From Clostridia bacterium (lineage in GTDB: Bacteria > Bacillota > Clostridia > Oscillospirales > CAG-272), in assembly GCA_017621695.1 (NCBI GenBank), contig JAGASP010000062.1, forward strand, positions 1 through 53,022: DNA of 53,022 bases, written 5' to 3'. Made by a program: the position numbers and the translations under genes. Shown one piece after another: positions 1-8,520 of this stretch (position 1 is the first letter of the stretch; each line of letters starts with the position of its first letter). The notes under the pieces were generated by a model. It was not told the origin of the DNA. It was given only the letters and a program-made list of their open reading frames with translations, and ran no database searches.

Positions 1-39
1 GGGCTGTTTGACGGAAGTAAATCGGGAATTTTTAGGTTA

Positions 40-195
40 CGGGCGACCACGCAGGGTCGCCCCTACATACAAACCCAGAAAGACGCTGATACATATAGAA
101 AATTTGCTTGTAGGGGCGGCCCTGTGTGGCCGCCCGCCAACATAGCGGTTTACTCGTGTTCATCGGGGGGCAAACACACCGCTAAACCCCAATTT
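40..195. repeat. Palindromic intergenic repeat cluster
   Basis: A 27-bp GC-rich arm at 40-66 is repeated as an imperfect inverted copy at 110-136 (the GTAGGGGCG...CGCCCG type seen again at 50374-50473). At 179-195 the cluster ends in the motif CCGCTAAACCCCAATTT, the inverse of the terminal motif found at the other repeat loci. The left terminal motif is degenerate (near 19-40) or lies outside the window. It sits just after the stop codon of the GH127-like gene. No coding sequence is seen in 1-207. Confidence 0.7.
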
Positions 196-207
196 GTAAT
201 CATCAAA

Positions 208-2010
208 TCAAGCATTCAACCAGACCGAAATACGGTTGCGCTCCTCCATCCAGTGCTTACCGCAAGAAGCATAGTCGGTCAGGAGCAGGTCGCCGTCCTC
301 GGTCTTGACCGTGAAGCGGACGGTCTCGCCTGCCTCGGCATCCAGTTGGTTGACGATCAAGCGGCCGTTATGCAGAACAGGAACAACGGGAGCTTCGATG
401 TTGCCATCCTCCTTCTGCTCGTCGCGGGCAAGCGTCAGGGCGCCGAAGGTGAAGGCGATCTTATCATTGAGCGTCTGCATTTCCACTTCGGGATGGCAAT
501 CGATGGTGACGCTGTCGCCGTTCTTCCACTCGCGGGTGAGGTCAGCATAGCCCTTCTCCACAGCAGATGTCTCTCCGTTCACCGTGACGGTGGGCTCGTG
601 GCTCCACGCGGGTACACGGAGACGGAGGGTAAAGGTCTCGGGGGCAGAGAGAGCGAGGGTGACGGTGGCATGACCCTCGTCGGTGAAATAACCGCTGATG
701 GCAAGAGTTACGGGGTTACCCTTGGGAGTCGTTGCGGCAACGGTACCGTTATTGTATTCATTGATCACAAATCCGTTATCCTGTGCCATCACGCCGATGA
801 GGGGGAACAGAGCGGTGCCCGCCGCGCCGATACAGGCGCAACAGCCGTAGTAGCCGCCGGTGGAGAATTTCTTATAGCCACCGATACCGATACCGCGAGC
901 CTTGAAGGTGAGGGGGCTGTAGCTGTCAAAGGGAACACCGGGAACGCGGACATTTTCATTTTTTTCAAGCTGTGGCAGACCCTCATAGTTAAGGCTGCCG
1001 TACAGAGCGTTTAGCGCGGCCTGCTCGATGCCCTCGGCATAGATCACCTTGCCCGTGAGACGAAGGAGTCTTTCTTGGAGACGCATCCAGGTAACAGTTA
1101 CACAGGTCTCCTGCATGATATCGAGCGGCGCGGTCTCTTCGGTCTGCTTGACGGCAGAATGGTCGAACAGCTCATGCGTGCAACCGGCACAGCCGATGAT
1201 GGTAATATCAGTTTTACGCACCGCATCCGCGAATTTTTCCACGATATTCAGGTATCTCGTTTCCCCCGTGACCTCGTAGTAGGCAAGCGCACCCTCAAAA
1301 TAGGACATCATCTCGTAGGCCTTGACAACGGGGTATTCGTATGGCATAACCTTCCCTTCCTCGGCAAGCAGCAGAAGGTTTCCGTCGCGGCATCCGCCGG
1401 ATTCCAGAATATACTTGGCAAAAGTCAGGTATTTCTCCTCACCCGTCAGCTTATAAAGCGCAACGATAGGCTCCAGGACAGACGCGGAGTTGAGACCTCC
1501 CCACCATGCGGAGGTATCAAGGATGGACAGCTTATCCTCGCCCAAGGTATCAATGAGGTAGTCCACCTGCCCCTTCATGGCAGAAATAATGCGTGCCTTG
1601 AAGGCTTCATCACGGCAGATGTCGTAGAAATAGAGCGATCCGACAAGGACGTATTTTCTCGTCCACATATCCCAACCGCAGAACTCCTGCTCCTTGGGAT
1701 AGGTAGTGATACGGCCGTCAGCATCCTGCGTATCAAGAATCCCCTTGACGGTATCATACAGAATTTCATACAGCTCATCGTTGGGAAGGTAGTGATATGT
1801 CAGGCAAGCGCCGCGCATCATTTTCCCGAAATACTCGCCGCGCCAGCCGAGATCCAAATGATCGGGGCGCTCGGTAAAGACGTAGACAAACTTATCCCAC
1901 AAGGACTTGTCCATCAGCTGCTTTTGCAGAATAAACAGGGCGTTTTTGTGGACGTTATTTTCATATACGGCCGCACCGTCGGGCAAATAAGAATATACGC
2001 TTTGAATCAT
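208..2010 (-). CDS. GH127-like glycoside hydrolase (DUF1680), putative beta-L-arabinofuranosidase
   Basis: A 600-residue cytoplasmic protein with no signal peptide. It follows the GH127/DUF1680 plan: an (alpha/alpha)6 barrel of about 430 residues, then a beta-rich C-terminal part. The zinc/catalytic signature of this clan is present as an ETC triad (Glu301, Cys303) and a Cys-Cys pair (Cys390-Cys391 in a YYGCCAC context). The start at 2010 was chosen over an upstream ATG at 2112 because GGAG lies 6 nt before it and the upstream codons overlap the promoter. It is a distant relative of the GH127 gene at 50890; the surrounding motifs differ, so the substrate may not be the same. Family membership is firm, substrate is inferred. 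Confidence 0.8.
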   Translation of the reverse strand: MIQSVYSYLPDGAAVYENNVHKNALFILQKQLMDKSLWDKFVYVFTERPDHLDLGWRGEYFGKMMRGACLTYHYLPNDELYEILYDTVKGILDTQDADGRITTYPKEQEFCGWDMWTRKYVLVGSLYFYDICRDEAFKARIISAMKGQVDYLIDTLGEDKLSILDTSAWWGGLNSASVLEPIVALYKLTGEEKYLTFAKYILESGGCRDGNLLLLAEEGKVMPYEYPVVKAYEMMSYFEGALAYYEVTGETRYLNIVEKFADAVRKTDITIIGCAGCTHELFDHSAVKQTEETAPLDIMQETCVTVTWMRLQERLLRLTGKVIYAEGIEQAALNALYGSLNYEGLPQLEKNENVRVPGVPFDSYSPLTFKARGIGIGGYKKFSTGGYYGCCACIGAAGTALFPLIGVMAQDNGFVINEYNNGTVAATTPKGNPVTLAISGYFTDEGHATVTLALSAPETFTLRLRVPAWSHEPTVTVNGETSAVEKGYADLTREWKNGDSVTIDCHPEVEMQTLNDKIAFTFGALTLARDEQKEDGNIEAPVVPVLHNGRLIVNQLDAEAGETVRFTVKTEDGDLLLTDYASCGKHWMEERNRISVWLNA

Positions 2011-2061
2011 ATGTTTCTCCGTGAGGTGGCAAAATTTTTTGAGTGCACACCCTTCCCACAT

Positions 2062-2090
2062 ATTATACCATATATAGGAAAACCTGTCAA
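2062..2090 (-). promoter_or_regulatory. Sigma-A-type promoter of the GH127-like gene
   Basis: On the minus strand TTGACA (2090-2085) and TATAAT (2067-2062) are separated by 17 nt, both perfect consensus boxes, about 50 nt upstream of the start at 2010. The gene is therefore transcribed separately from the uronate operon that ends just upstream. Confidence 0.85.
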
Positions 2091-2110
2091 TAAGAACACA
2101 AAATTTGTAC

Positions 2111-2141
2111 AAAAAAAGGATCGGATGTATTCCGATCCTTT
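2111..2141 (-). terminator. Rho-independent terminator of the uronate operon
   Basis: Perfect 11-bp stem (2115-2125 with 2131-2141), 5-nt loop, followed on the minus strand by a run of seven T. It closes the operon after kdgK and insulates the GH127-like gene. Confidence 0.9.
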
Positions 2142-2158
2142 GGGGGATTTCAGACAGG

Positions 2159-3181
2159 TTATCTTTGCACTCTGCCCGAGCCGTCCCCGCCCGCCAGTTT
2201 TTCCACTTCGGTTACGCTGACGCGGTTGAAGTCACCCTCGATGGAGTGCTTGAGCGCCGATGCGGCCACCGCAAACTCAATGGCAGACTGGGTGTCCTTG
2301 CCTGTCAAAAGGGAATAGATCAGCCCCGCGCCAAAACTGTCGCCGCCGCCCACACGGTCCACGATGTGGAGGTGGTAGGACTTGGAGAAGCAGTAATTTT
2401 TGCCGTCGTAGAGCATACCTGCCCAGTCGTTGTCGCTGGCGGAAATGGAGGAGCGCAGGGTGATGGCCACCTTCTCAAAGCCAAACTTGTCTGCCAGCTG
2501 TTTTGCGACGGACTTGTAGCCCTCGTGGTTGAGCTTACCGCCGTAAATGTCGGTATTCTCGGCCTCGATACCGAAGACGTCCTTGGCGTCCTCCTCGTTG
2601 GAGATGCACACGTCCACGTACTCGCAGAGCTTGGTCATGGCCTCGCGCGCCTCAGCTCTCGTCCAGAGCTTGCCGCGGTAGTTGAGGTCGCAGGAGATCT
2701 TGACCCCATGGGCTTTTGCAGCTTTACAAGCGCCCAGACAGATATTCACCAGTTCACTGCCCAAGGCGGGAGTGATGCCCGTGAAATGAAACCAATCGGC
2801 TCCCTCAAAGATGGCGTTCCAGTCAAAATCGGCGGGCTTGGCCTCGGCGATGGCGGAATGGGCGCGGTCGTAGATGCAGACAGACCCTCGCTGGGACGCG
2901 CCTTTTTCCAGATAGTAGATACCCACGCGGTCGCCGCCACGGACGATCTTGGAGGTGTCTACGCCGAAGTAGCGCAAGGAATCCACGGCCGCCTGGCCGA
3001 TGGCGTGCTTCGGGAGCTTGGTCACATAGGTGCTATCCACACCGAAGTTAGCAAGAGAGACCGCCACGTTGGCCTCGCCGCCGCCGAAGGTGGCCTGCAT
3101 CTGATCGTTCTGGAAGAAACGGTAATAGCCGTTGGGGGCGAGACGCAACATGATCTCGCCGAAGGTCACAACTCTGCTCAT
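2159..3181 (-). CDS. kdgK: 2-keto-3-deoxygluconate kinase (PfkB family)
   Basis: Phosphorylates 2-keto-3-deoxygluconate (KDG) to KDPG in hexuronate breakdown. The 340-residue protein is a ribokinase/PfkB sugar kinase: a GGGEANVAV sugar-binding segment near residue 33 and the second PfkB signature near 275-290, where GGGDSFGAG supplies the anion hole and the catalytic Asp (about 281). KDG specificity rests on overall similarity and on context: eda lies immediately upstream and overlaps by 4 nt (ATGA), so the two products act consecutively and are probably translationally coupled. It is the last gene of the operon, followed by a strong terminator. Confidence 0.9.
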   Translation of the reverse strand: MSRVVTFGEIMLRLAPNGYYRFFQNDQMQATFGGGEANVAVSLANFGVDSTYVTKLPKHAIGQAAVDSLRYFGVDTSKIVRGGDRVGIYYLEKGASQRGSVCIYDRAHSAIAEAKPADFDWNAIFEGADWFHFTGITPALGSELVNICLGACKAAKAHGVKISCDLNYRGKLWTRAEAREAMTKLCEYVDVCISNEEDAKDVFGIEAENTDIYGGKLNHEGYKSVAKQLADKFGFEKVAITLRSSISASDNDWAGMLYDGKNYCFSKSYHLHIVDRVGGGDSFGAGLIYSLLTGKDTQSAIEFAVAASALKHSIEGDFNRVSVTEVEKLAGGDGSGRVQR

Positions 3182-3735
3182 TGGTCTGCCTCCATTTTTT
3201 CAAGGGACTCCTTGACGAAGAAGCTGCCGCCGATGGCCGCCACCTTGTCAAAGGCTAAAAATTCGTCGATGTTGGAGCGATCCACGCCCCCCGTGGGGAT
3301 AAATTTCACCTGCGGGAAGGGGGCGGAGAGGGCTTTCAGAGCCTTCAAGCCGCCGTACACATTGGCGGGAAAGAATTTGACGGTGGTGATGCCCAGCTCC
3401 AGTGCTGCCATGATCTCGGTGGGGGTCACGCAACCGGGATAGTAAGGCACGTTTCGCTCGTTGCAGATCTTGGCAACGGAAGGCGAAAGACCGGGAGACA
3501 CGATGAAGGTCGCTCCGGCTTTGAGTGCCGCTTCACACTGCTCTGCATTGATGACCGTCCCCGCGCCGATCTCCATATCGGGATAGTTGGCCACAGCATA
3601 AGCAATGGCCTCGGCGGCACAGGCGGTGCGGAAGGTGATCTCGGCACAGTTGATGTTGTTATGCTTCAGGGCGGTCAGGATCTTGTCAGTCTCGGACAGA
3701 TCCTTGATGACCACCACGGGGATAAACTTTTCCAT
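3178..3735 (-). CDS. eda: KDPG/KHG aldolase
   Basis: Cleaves 2-keto-3-deoxy-6-phosphogluconate to pyruvate and glyceraldehyde 3-phosphate. The 185-residue class I aldolase has the expected (beta/alpha)8 landmarks: Glu32 and Arg36 in EITFRT, GAGTV at 57-61, the proline-rich PG turn at 81-82, and Lys120 in VKFFPAN as the Schiff-base lysine. It is shorter than the roughly 205-215 residues common in the family, mainly at the C terminus, but all active-site parts are present. It overlaps kdgK by 4 nt and follows the GH92 gene by 16 nt. Confidence 0.9.
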   Translation of the reverse strand: MEKFIPVVVIKDLSETDKILTALKHNNINCAEITFRTACAAEAIAYAVANYPDMEIGAGTVINAEQCEAALKAGATFIVSPGLSPSVAKICNERNVPYYPGCVTPTEIMAALELGITTVKFFPANVYGGLKALKALSAPFPQVKFIPTGGVDRSNIDEFLAFDKVAAIGGSFFVKESLEKMEADQ

Positions 3736-3751
3736 ATGTAACTCCTAAAAA

Positions 3752-5794
3752 TTATTTCATATAAAACCGAAGGACTCCGCCCTCCATGATCTCACGGGCA
3801 GTGATGCGGAAGCCTTCTACGGGCGTTCCGTTCCATTCCACCCGATCCACGTAGATCATGGCAGGATCGGGACGCTCCGTACAGATGCGCAGGGTGTTGC
3901 CACTCGACAACAGGATTTCTGCGCCATCTACCTGAGGCGCGCCAATCAGAAACTCGCCGCTTCCGCTGACAGGGAAAACACCCAAAGCATTCCACACGAA
4001 CAGGGAGGAAAGCCCGCCCGAATCGTTGTTCCCGGGAAGCCCTTCTCGCCCTGTACCGAAGGAGCGAGTCACGCACTCATGCAAGATCTCGCAGAGACGG
4101 TCGTGTCGGTCGGCGTAAATATAGGCGTAGGGTGTCTCCATGTCACACTCGTTGTTGAAGCCCTGGAAACGGTGGTAATGACACGAGGCGATGTCCTCGT
4201 CTGCATCCAAATGAGTGATCTGCGAGAGACTTTCGCCGCCAAATCCAAAGAAATCGTCCAGCATGGCGGCGAATTTCTCTTTGCCTCCTGCCAATTCGAT
4301 TCGCTCCATCATGTTCCGTTGCAGTCGGAAAGAGTAGGTATAACGGTCGCCCTCATAGTAGGGGGAGGCTTCCGACATAAGGCCGTCGTCGCCGTAAGCG
4401 TTCCGCCAGTTCTCCGCGAGGGTCAAAAGGCGCGCCTTCAAGGCAGCGTCATCCGTGAGCTCCGCCACGCAGAGACAGGCATCGGTCACGTCGAGAATAT
4501 GGGTGTAGCGCTCAAAGTGGCCGGTCTTCACGAAGGATTCATAGTCCTCCCTTGCCAATTCACGACGCAAACATTCCTCAATGAGCGCCACCGTTGCCCC
4601 GTCAACCCCCATGTGATAAGCGTCGCACAGGGCGTAGATCCCCAGCATTTTTGCCTGCTCCTCGCAGGGGAAGATATCGGTTAGGCCAAATCTACAGGGG
4701 ATTTTCTTAAGAGTACGGCTGATGCTTGCAATTCCCGCTACCATCTTCTTCCCCATGTCTGGATAACACATGAAGATCAGAGGCAGAGAGGTCTTGTACT
4801 GATCCCAAAAGGTGGCAAAGTCGGTGACGGTGTCACCCTCCGCCCCCAGCACCGTTTCCCCCTTCATGTCGCAGGGCTTGATGAGAGAATGGTACAGATT
4901 GGAGTAGAACTTGACTTTCAGATCCTCGTCATCAGTTTCCAAGCGAAAAGCGGCCAAATGCTCGTTCCAAATCTCGTAGGCTACCTCGGCGGCCTCGTCA
5001 AAGGAGATGGTGGAAGCGTGAACCGCCGCTCGCGCTTTTTCTGCGGAAACCGTGGAATAAGCCACCCGAAGAAGCAAGGCATCACCCTCAAAATCACACT
5101 CTGCGCAGAAAGGAGAGAGCAGGTTCATTCGAGGAGAATCGCACTCGGCCTTGACACAGAAGTACAGAAGGATGCCCGAGAAGATACCCGAGAAGACCAC
5201 CTCATTTTCACCTACGGTTTCTATATGAGGTTCCTTCACCTCACCGTAAAACCGAGGACCGAAGACCTTGGACAGCCCGTCATTGGAGAAATCCACCGCC
5301 ACGCGACCGCCGCTGTGGCCAAAGGTATACCGGTGGAGAGCCACGCCGCCGTCCACGGTCAGCTCGCAGAAAATATCCTCCAGCGTTGTTCCGTAGTAGC
5401 CGGGGCGGGCAGTCTCGCTTTTGGGGGCACGTCCTTCCTTGGTGACAGAAAGCTCCCCGTAGAAAGGCGTGACCACCGCATAGTTGTAGTAGTAACGGAT
5501 GCCTCCCGTCCCCGATTGATGGAGGTGGGAGAATCCGAATATTTTGTGTTCCTCCCCTAACTTGCGAATACCTCCGCAGGAGTTGGGAAAGTGTGTGCCG
5601 TACCCCGTGGGGTAGCCCCCGCTGTAGGCACCCACCGACATTTTTCCAAAAGGGAGAGTGGCATGGGGAAAGGTGTTTCCGCAAAGGGCCTTGATGTAGA
5701 ACCATTTGGAAGCGAGGCCGTCCTCAAAAAAGCGGTCGGTCTCGCCGTTCCCATAGAAAACGTCTGCGTATCGGCAAAAGTCTTGGATCGCCAT
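3752..5794 (-). CDS. GH92 family glycosidase, putative exo-alpha-mannosidase
   Basis: A 680-residue protein with typical GH92 landmarks: FSHLHQSGTGG in the N-terminal beta-sandwich, the FNNECDMETPYAY block, and GNNDSGGLSS near the C terminus carrying the conserved Asp of the calcium-dependent inverting mechanism. Known GH92 enzymes are exo-mannosidases acting on alpha-mannosides. No signal peptide is visible, so it probably acts on imported oligosaccharides. The ATG at 5794 was chosen over 5881 because the upstream one lies inside uxuB; it starts 7 nt after the uxuB stop with only a weak ribosome binding site, suggesting translational coupling. A mannosidase inside a glucuronate operon is unusual and may reflect a mixed mannose/uronate glycan. 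Confidence 0.87.
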   Translation of the reverse strand: MAIQDFCRYADVFYGNGETDRFFEDGLASKWFYIKALCGNTFPHATLPFGKMSVGAYSGGYPTGYGTHFPNSCGGIRKLGEEHKIFGFSHLHQSGTGGIRYYYNYAVVTPFYGELSVTKEGRAPKSETARPGYYGTTLEDIFCELTVDGGVALHRYTFGHSGGRVAVDFSNDGLSKVFGPRFYGEVKEPHIETVGENEVVFSGIFSGILLYFCVKAECDSPRMNLLSPFCAECDFEGDALLLRVAYSTVSAEKARAAVHASTISFDEAAEVAYEIWNEHLAAFRLETDDEDLKVKFYSNLYHSLIKPCDMKGETVLGAEGDTVTDFATFWDQYKTSLPLIFMCYPDMGKKMVAGIASISRTLKKIPCRFGLTDIFPCEEQAKMLGIYALCDAYHMGVDGATVALIEECLRRELAREDYESFVKTGHFERYTHILDVTDACLCVAELTDDAALKARLLTLAENWRNAYGDDGLMSEASPYYEGDRYTYSFRLQRNMMERIELAGGKEKFAAMLDDFFGFGGESLSQITHLDADEDIASCHYHRFQGFNNECDMETPYAYIYADRHDRLCEILHECVTRSFGTGREGLPGNNDSGGLSSLFVWNALGVFPVSGSGEFLIGAPQVDGAEILLSSGNTLRICTERPDPAMIYVDRVEWNGTPVEGFRITAREIMEGGVLRFYMK

Positions 5795-5801
5795 ACGACT
5801 G

Positions 5802-6647
5802 TTATACGCCCGAATAAGCCGCGAATCCGCCGTCAATGGGCAGAACCACACCCGTAATGGCCGAAGCCGCACGATCGTCACAGAGGAACAGGGTCGCGCC
5901 CAAAAGCTCGGTGGCGTCCAGGTAGCGGTGGGTGGGGGTGCCGTTCAGAATCTTGTTGGAACGGGCGGTGGGGGTGCCGTCCTCGTTGAAGAGGAGCTTG
6001 TAGTTCTGGGCGGACACCAAAAAGCCGGGGGCGATGGCGTTGCAACGGATGCCCGTACCCGCGAAGTGGGTGGCCAGCCATTGGGTGAAGTTGGAGATAC
6101 CGGCCTTGGCGGCGGAGTAGGCGGGGATCTTGGTCAGAGGGGTGTAGGCGTTCATGGAGGAGATGTTCAGGATACAGCCCGCTCCTTTCTCCACCATGTC
6201 CTTGGCGAAGGCCTGGGTGGGCAGAAGGGTACCCTGGAAGTTGAGCTTGAAGACGAAGTCCACACCGTCGGGCTGAAGGTCGAAGAAGGACTTGCCCCCC
6301 TCCTTTGCCTCGTGCTGGTACTCGTTGTCGGTGGTGGCGCGAGGATTATTGCCGCCCGCACCGTTGACAAGGATATCGCAGGTGCCCAGATCGGCCACTA
6401 CCTGCTCGTGAACAGCCGCCAGCATATCGGGATCCAGGACGTTGGCCTTGTAGCCCTTGCAAATAAAGCCCTCGGTGCACAGCTCGTCGGCCAGAGCCTT
6501 GACGGTGTCTTCATTGAGGTCAAGGGCGGCGACCTTGGCACCCGACTGGGCGAAAGCGCGCGCCATGGCGGAGCAGATCAAGCCCCCCGCGCCGGTGATA
6601 ACGACGACCTTATCGGTGTAGTCGATATTCAAAGGAAGATTCAGCAT
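5802..6647 (-). CDS. uxuB: D-mannonate oxidoreductase / fructuronate reductase (SDR type)
   Basis: Interconverts D-fructuronate and D-mannonate with NAD(P)H. This is the short-chain dehydrogenase form known from Bacillus-type uxuB, not the long-chain form of Escherichia coli. Seen in its 281 residues: Rossmann glycine motif TGAGGLIC (18-25), NGAGG (95-99), catalytic Ser163/164, Tyr177 and Lys181 (YSAAK), and the C-terminal PIDGGF. A 153-bp gap with a long palindrome separates it from the uxuA stop; an RBS (GAGG) precedes the ATG. It feeds UxuA directly. Confidence 0.9.
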   Translation of the reverse strand: MLNLPLNIDYTDKVVVITGAGGLICSAMARAFAQSGAKVAALDLNEDTVKALADELCTEGFICKGYKANVLDPDMLAAVHEQVVADLGTCDILVNGAGGNNPRATTDNEYQHEAKEGGKSFFDLQPDGVDFVFKLNFQGTLLPTQAFAKDMVEKGAGCILNISSMNAYTPLTKIPAYSAAKAGISNFTQWLATHFAGTGIRCNAIAPGFLVSAQNYKLLFNEDGTPTARSNKILNGTPTHRYLDATELLGATLFLCDDRAASAITGVVLPIDGGFAAYSGV

Positions 6648-6732
6648 GGTTATTTACCTCTTTTTTGTTTTTGGTTTGTACCTATTCAGTTGGCATTTCA
6701 AATTTATGTCTGTCGGGAAGATGACCGCGCCT

Positions 6733-6761
6733 CTAAGCCTTCCCCAGCGGGGAAGGCTTAG
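6733..6761. repeat. Perfect 13-bp-arm palindrome in the uxuA-uxuB gap
   Basis: CTAAGCCTTCCCC (6733-6745), 3-nt loop, and its exact complement (6749-6761). There is no T-run on either side, so it is not a standard terminator. It may be a REP-like element or an RNA processing/stability hairpin that separates the uxuA and uxuB parts of the operon message. Confidence 0.75.
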
Positions 6762-6800
6762 GACGGAAAAACCTGCCGATTCTGGATAGCGGGGACAATA

Positions 6801-7247
6801 CTATGAATATAGTTTCTTGTGAATTTCTTTTGCTTCTTCCGAAAAAACGACCGTGTTGATATAATCAGAGACTTTAATCTTGATGATTTCGGTTGGAACC
6901 ACAGCAATAGGAGAAACCCATTGCCAATCGTCCACCTTCGTAAAACTATCGGATCTGATTTTATAAACGTAGCCAACGCCATTCGGATCAAGAGAACCAT
7001 AATTTAGGAATGTCTTGCTTTGCGGCGGTTGAATGCAGATTTCACAAGTAAAATCACGTTTACCGCTGGGGTTGTCCGGATACCAACGAATGGGCAGAGC
7101 AAAGGGAATGACATGTTCAAAATTTGTGCCAGCGTAAATTGCCTTTTGTGATTCCTGTGGATTTGCACCGCATGCTTGCTGGGGCTCTACTATATCAAAC
7201 AGATATGGACTACCATGATACAGGAATTCAGGTTTTGAACTCTCCAT
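6801..7247 (-). other. YHGS-motif domain with its own ribosome binding site inside the uxuA frame
   Basis: This 148-codon segment can be translated on its own: the ATG at 7247 is preceded by GGAGGGAAATAAA, an excellent Shine-Dalgarno at correct distance, yet the same bases are read as codons Glu-Gly-Asn-Lys by the uxuA frame. The segment is visibly more AT-rich than the uxuA part. The start of the domain (YHGS, then a KAIYAGTN segment about 25 residues later) resembles ADP-ribosyltransferase-like or RES-like folds that bind NAD, but I cannot assign a family or function. Likely a formerly separate gene that lost the uxuA stop codon before it. Confidence 0.6.
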
Positions 7248-8336
7248 TTTATTTCCCTCCAACTTATCCAGCATATCCCACACGCCCAGCATATACATGA
7301 TGCCCATGGCGCGGTCGTAGAGTCCATAGCCGGGTCTCACAGTCCCGGGACCCTCGCTCCACAGATGTCTGCCGTGGTCGGGGCGGATGTAACCCTCAAA
7401 GCCGCAATCGTGGTAGGCTTTCAGAATATCCAGAATGTGGGTGTCACCGTCGCAGTCCCGGTGGCTGGCCTCGGAGAAGTCGCCGTTCTCAAAGTGCTTG
7501 ACGTTGCGGATGTGGGCAAAGGCGATGCGGTCGCAGTGCTTGCGGACAATGGCCGCCACGTTATTGTCGGGATTGGCGCCCAGACTGCCCGAGCAAAGGG
7601 TCAGACAGTTGCAGGGGTGATCCACCATTTTAAGGAATCGGTCAATGGAGGCCTCGTCCACCAGCAGGCGGGGCAGACCGAAAATATCCCACGGCGGATC
7701 GTCCATGTGGATGGCCATCTTGATGCCGCATTCCTCGCAGGTGGGCATGATGGCCTCCAGAAAATACTTCAGATTCGCCCACAGCTTTTCGTGGTCGATG
7801 CCCTCGTAGGCACGGAACAGCTCATCCAGCTTGGCCATGCGCTCGGGCTCCCAGCCGGGGAAGGACATATGGTACTTCTCGGTGAAGTCCAGAATGTACT
7901 TGGCCATGGCGTTGTAGTCGTCCTGGATCATGTTCTTCTCGTAGAACAGCGCGGTAGAGCCGTCCCCCACGGGGTGGAAGAGGTTGGATCTCGTCCAATC
8001 GAAGATGGGCATGAAGTTGTAGCAGATCACCTTGACCCCGAATTTCGAGAGGTTGCGGATGCACTGCTTGTAGTTTTCAATGTACTTGTCTCGGGTGGGC
8101 AGGCCGATCTTGATGTCGTCGTGGACATTCACCGACTCAACCACGTCCATATTGAAGCCGTACTCGTCCAGCTGACGCTTCACCTCGGCGATCTCGGATT
8201 CCTCCCAGATCTCACCGGGCATTTTGTGGTGCAAAGCCCACACGATCCCCGTCACGCCGGGAATCTGCTTGATGTCGGACAGCGAAATGCGGTCATTGCC
8301 CTCGCCGTACCAGCGGAAGGTCATTTGCATTGGCAT
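6801..8336 (-). CDS. uxuA: Mannonate dehydratase with an in-frame C-terminal YHGS domain
   Basis: Residues 1 to about 358 are a complete UxuA: MTFRWYG start, metal/substrate residues in a TIM barrel (MAIHMDDPPW near 208-217, FAHIRNV near 273-279, RPDHGRH at 318-324) and the usual GLYDRAMG C-terminal helix. It dehydrates D-mannonate to KDG. Instead of stopping, the frame continues for about 150 residues (from Met364) into an unrelated domain beginning FLYHGSP. UxuA is normally about 350-360 residues, so the 511-residue product is anomalous. The start at 8336 is 7 nt after a GGGGG Shine-Dalgarno; Met3 or Met5 could also serve. First gene of the operon, behind a consensus promoter. Confidence 0.88.
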   Translation of the reverse strand: MPMQMTFRWYGEGNDRISLSDIKQIPGVTGIVWALHHKMPGEIWEESEIAEVKRQLDEYGFNMDVVESVNVHDDIKIGLPTRDKYIENYKQCIRNLSKFGVKVICYNFMPIFDWTRSNLFHPVGDGSTALFYEKNMIQDDYNAMAKYILDFTEKYHMSFPGWEPERMAKLDELFRAYEGIDHEKLWANLKYFLEAIMPTCEECGIKMAIHMDDPPWDIFGLPRLLVDEASIDRFLKMVDHPCNCLTLCSGSLGANPDNNVAAIVRKHCDRIAFAHIRNVKHFENGDFSEASHRDCDGDTHILDILKAYHDCGFEGYIRPDHGRHLWSEGPGTVRPGYGLYDRAMGIMYMLGVWDMLDKLEGNKMESSKPEFLYHGSPYLFDIVEPQQACGANPQESQKAIYAGTNFEHVIPFALPIRWYPDNPSGKRDFTCEICIQPPQSKTFLNYGSLDPNGVGYVYKIRSDSFTKVDDWQWVSPIAVVPTEIIKIKVSDYINTVVFSEEAKEIHKKLYS

Positions 8337-8373
8337 GAATATACCCCCTTTTGGGTAAGTTTTTTCAAATTAG

Positions 8374-8402
8374 ATTATAGCATATCTTTTTGGGAATTGC
8401 AA
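8374..8402 (-). promoter_or_regulatory. Promoter of the uxu operon
   Basis: Minus strand TTGCAA (8402-8397), 17-nt spacer, TATAAT (8379-8374), about 38 nt before the uxuA start. No clear operator palindrome is seen next to it. Confidence 0.8.
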
Positions 8403-8454
8403 TAGAGAAACATCAAAATTGCGCATTTTCGCGTGTGCAAGAGAGCAAAATCTC

Positions 8455-8483
8455 TTTACAAAGTCTGTGGAATATGTTATAAT
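8455..8483 (+). promoter_or_regulatory. Promoter of the beta-helix lipoprotein gene
   Basis: TTTACA (8455-8460), 17-nt spacer, TATAAT (8478-8483). It fires away from the uxu promoter about 50 bp away, so one regulator could control both. AAGGAGG at 8508-8514 is the ribosome binding site. Confidence 0.85.
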
Positions 8484-8520
8484 TATTTTGGAACAAATAA
8501 AATTTCCAAGGAGGCTTACC

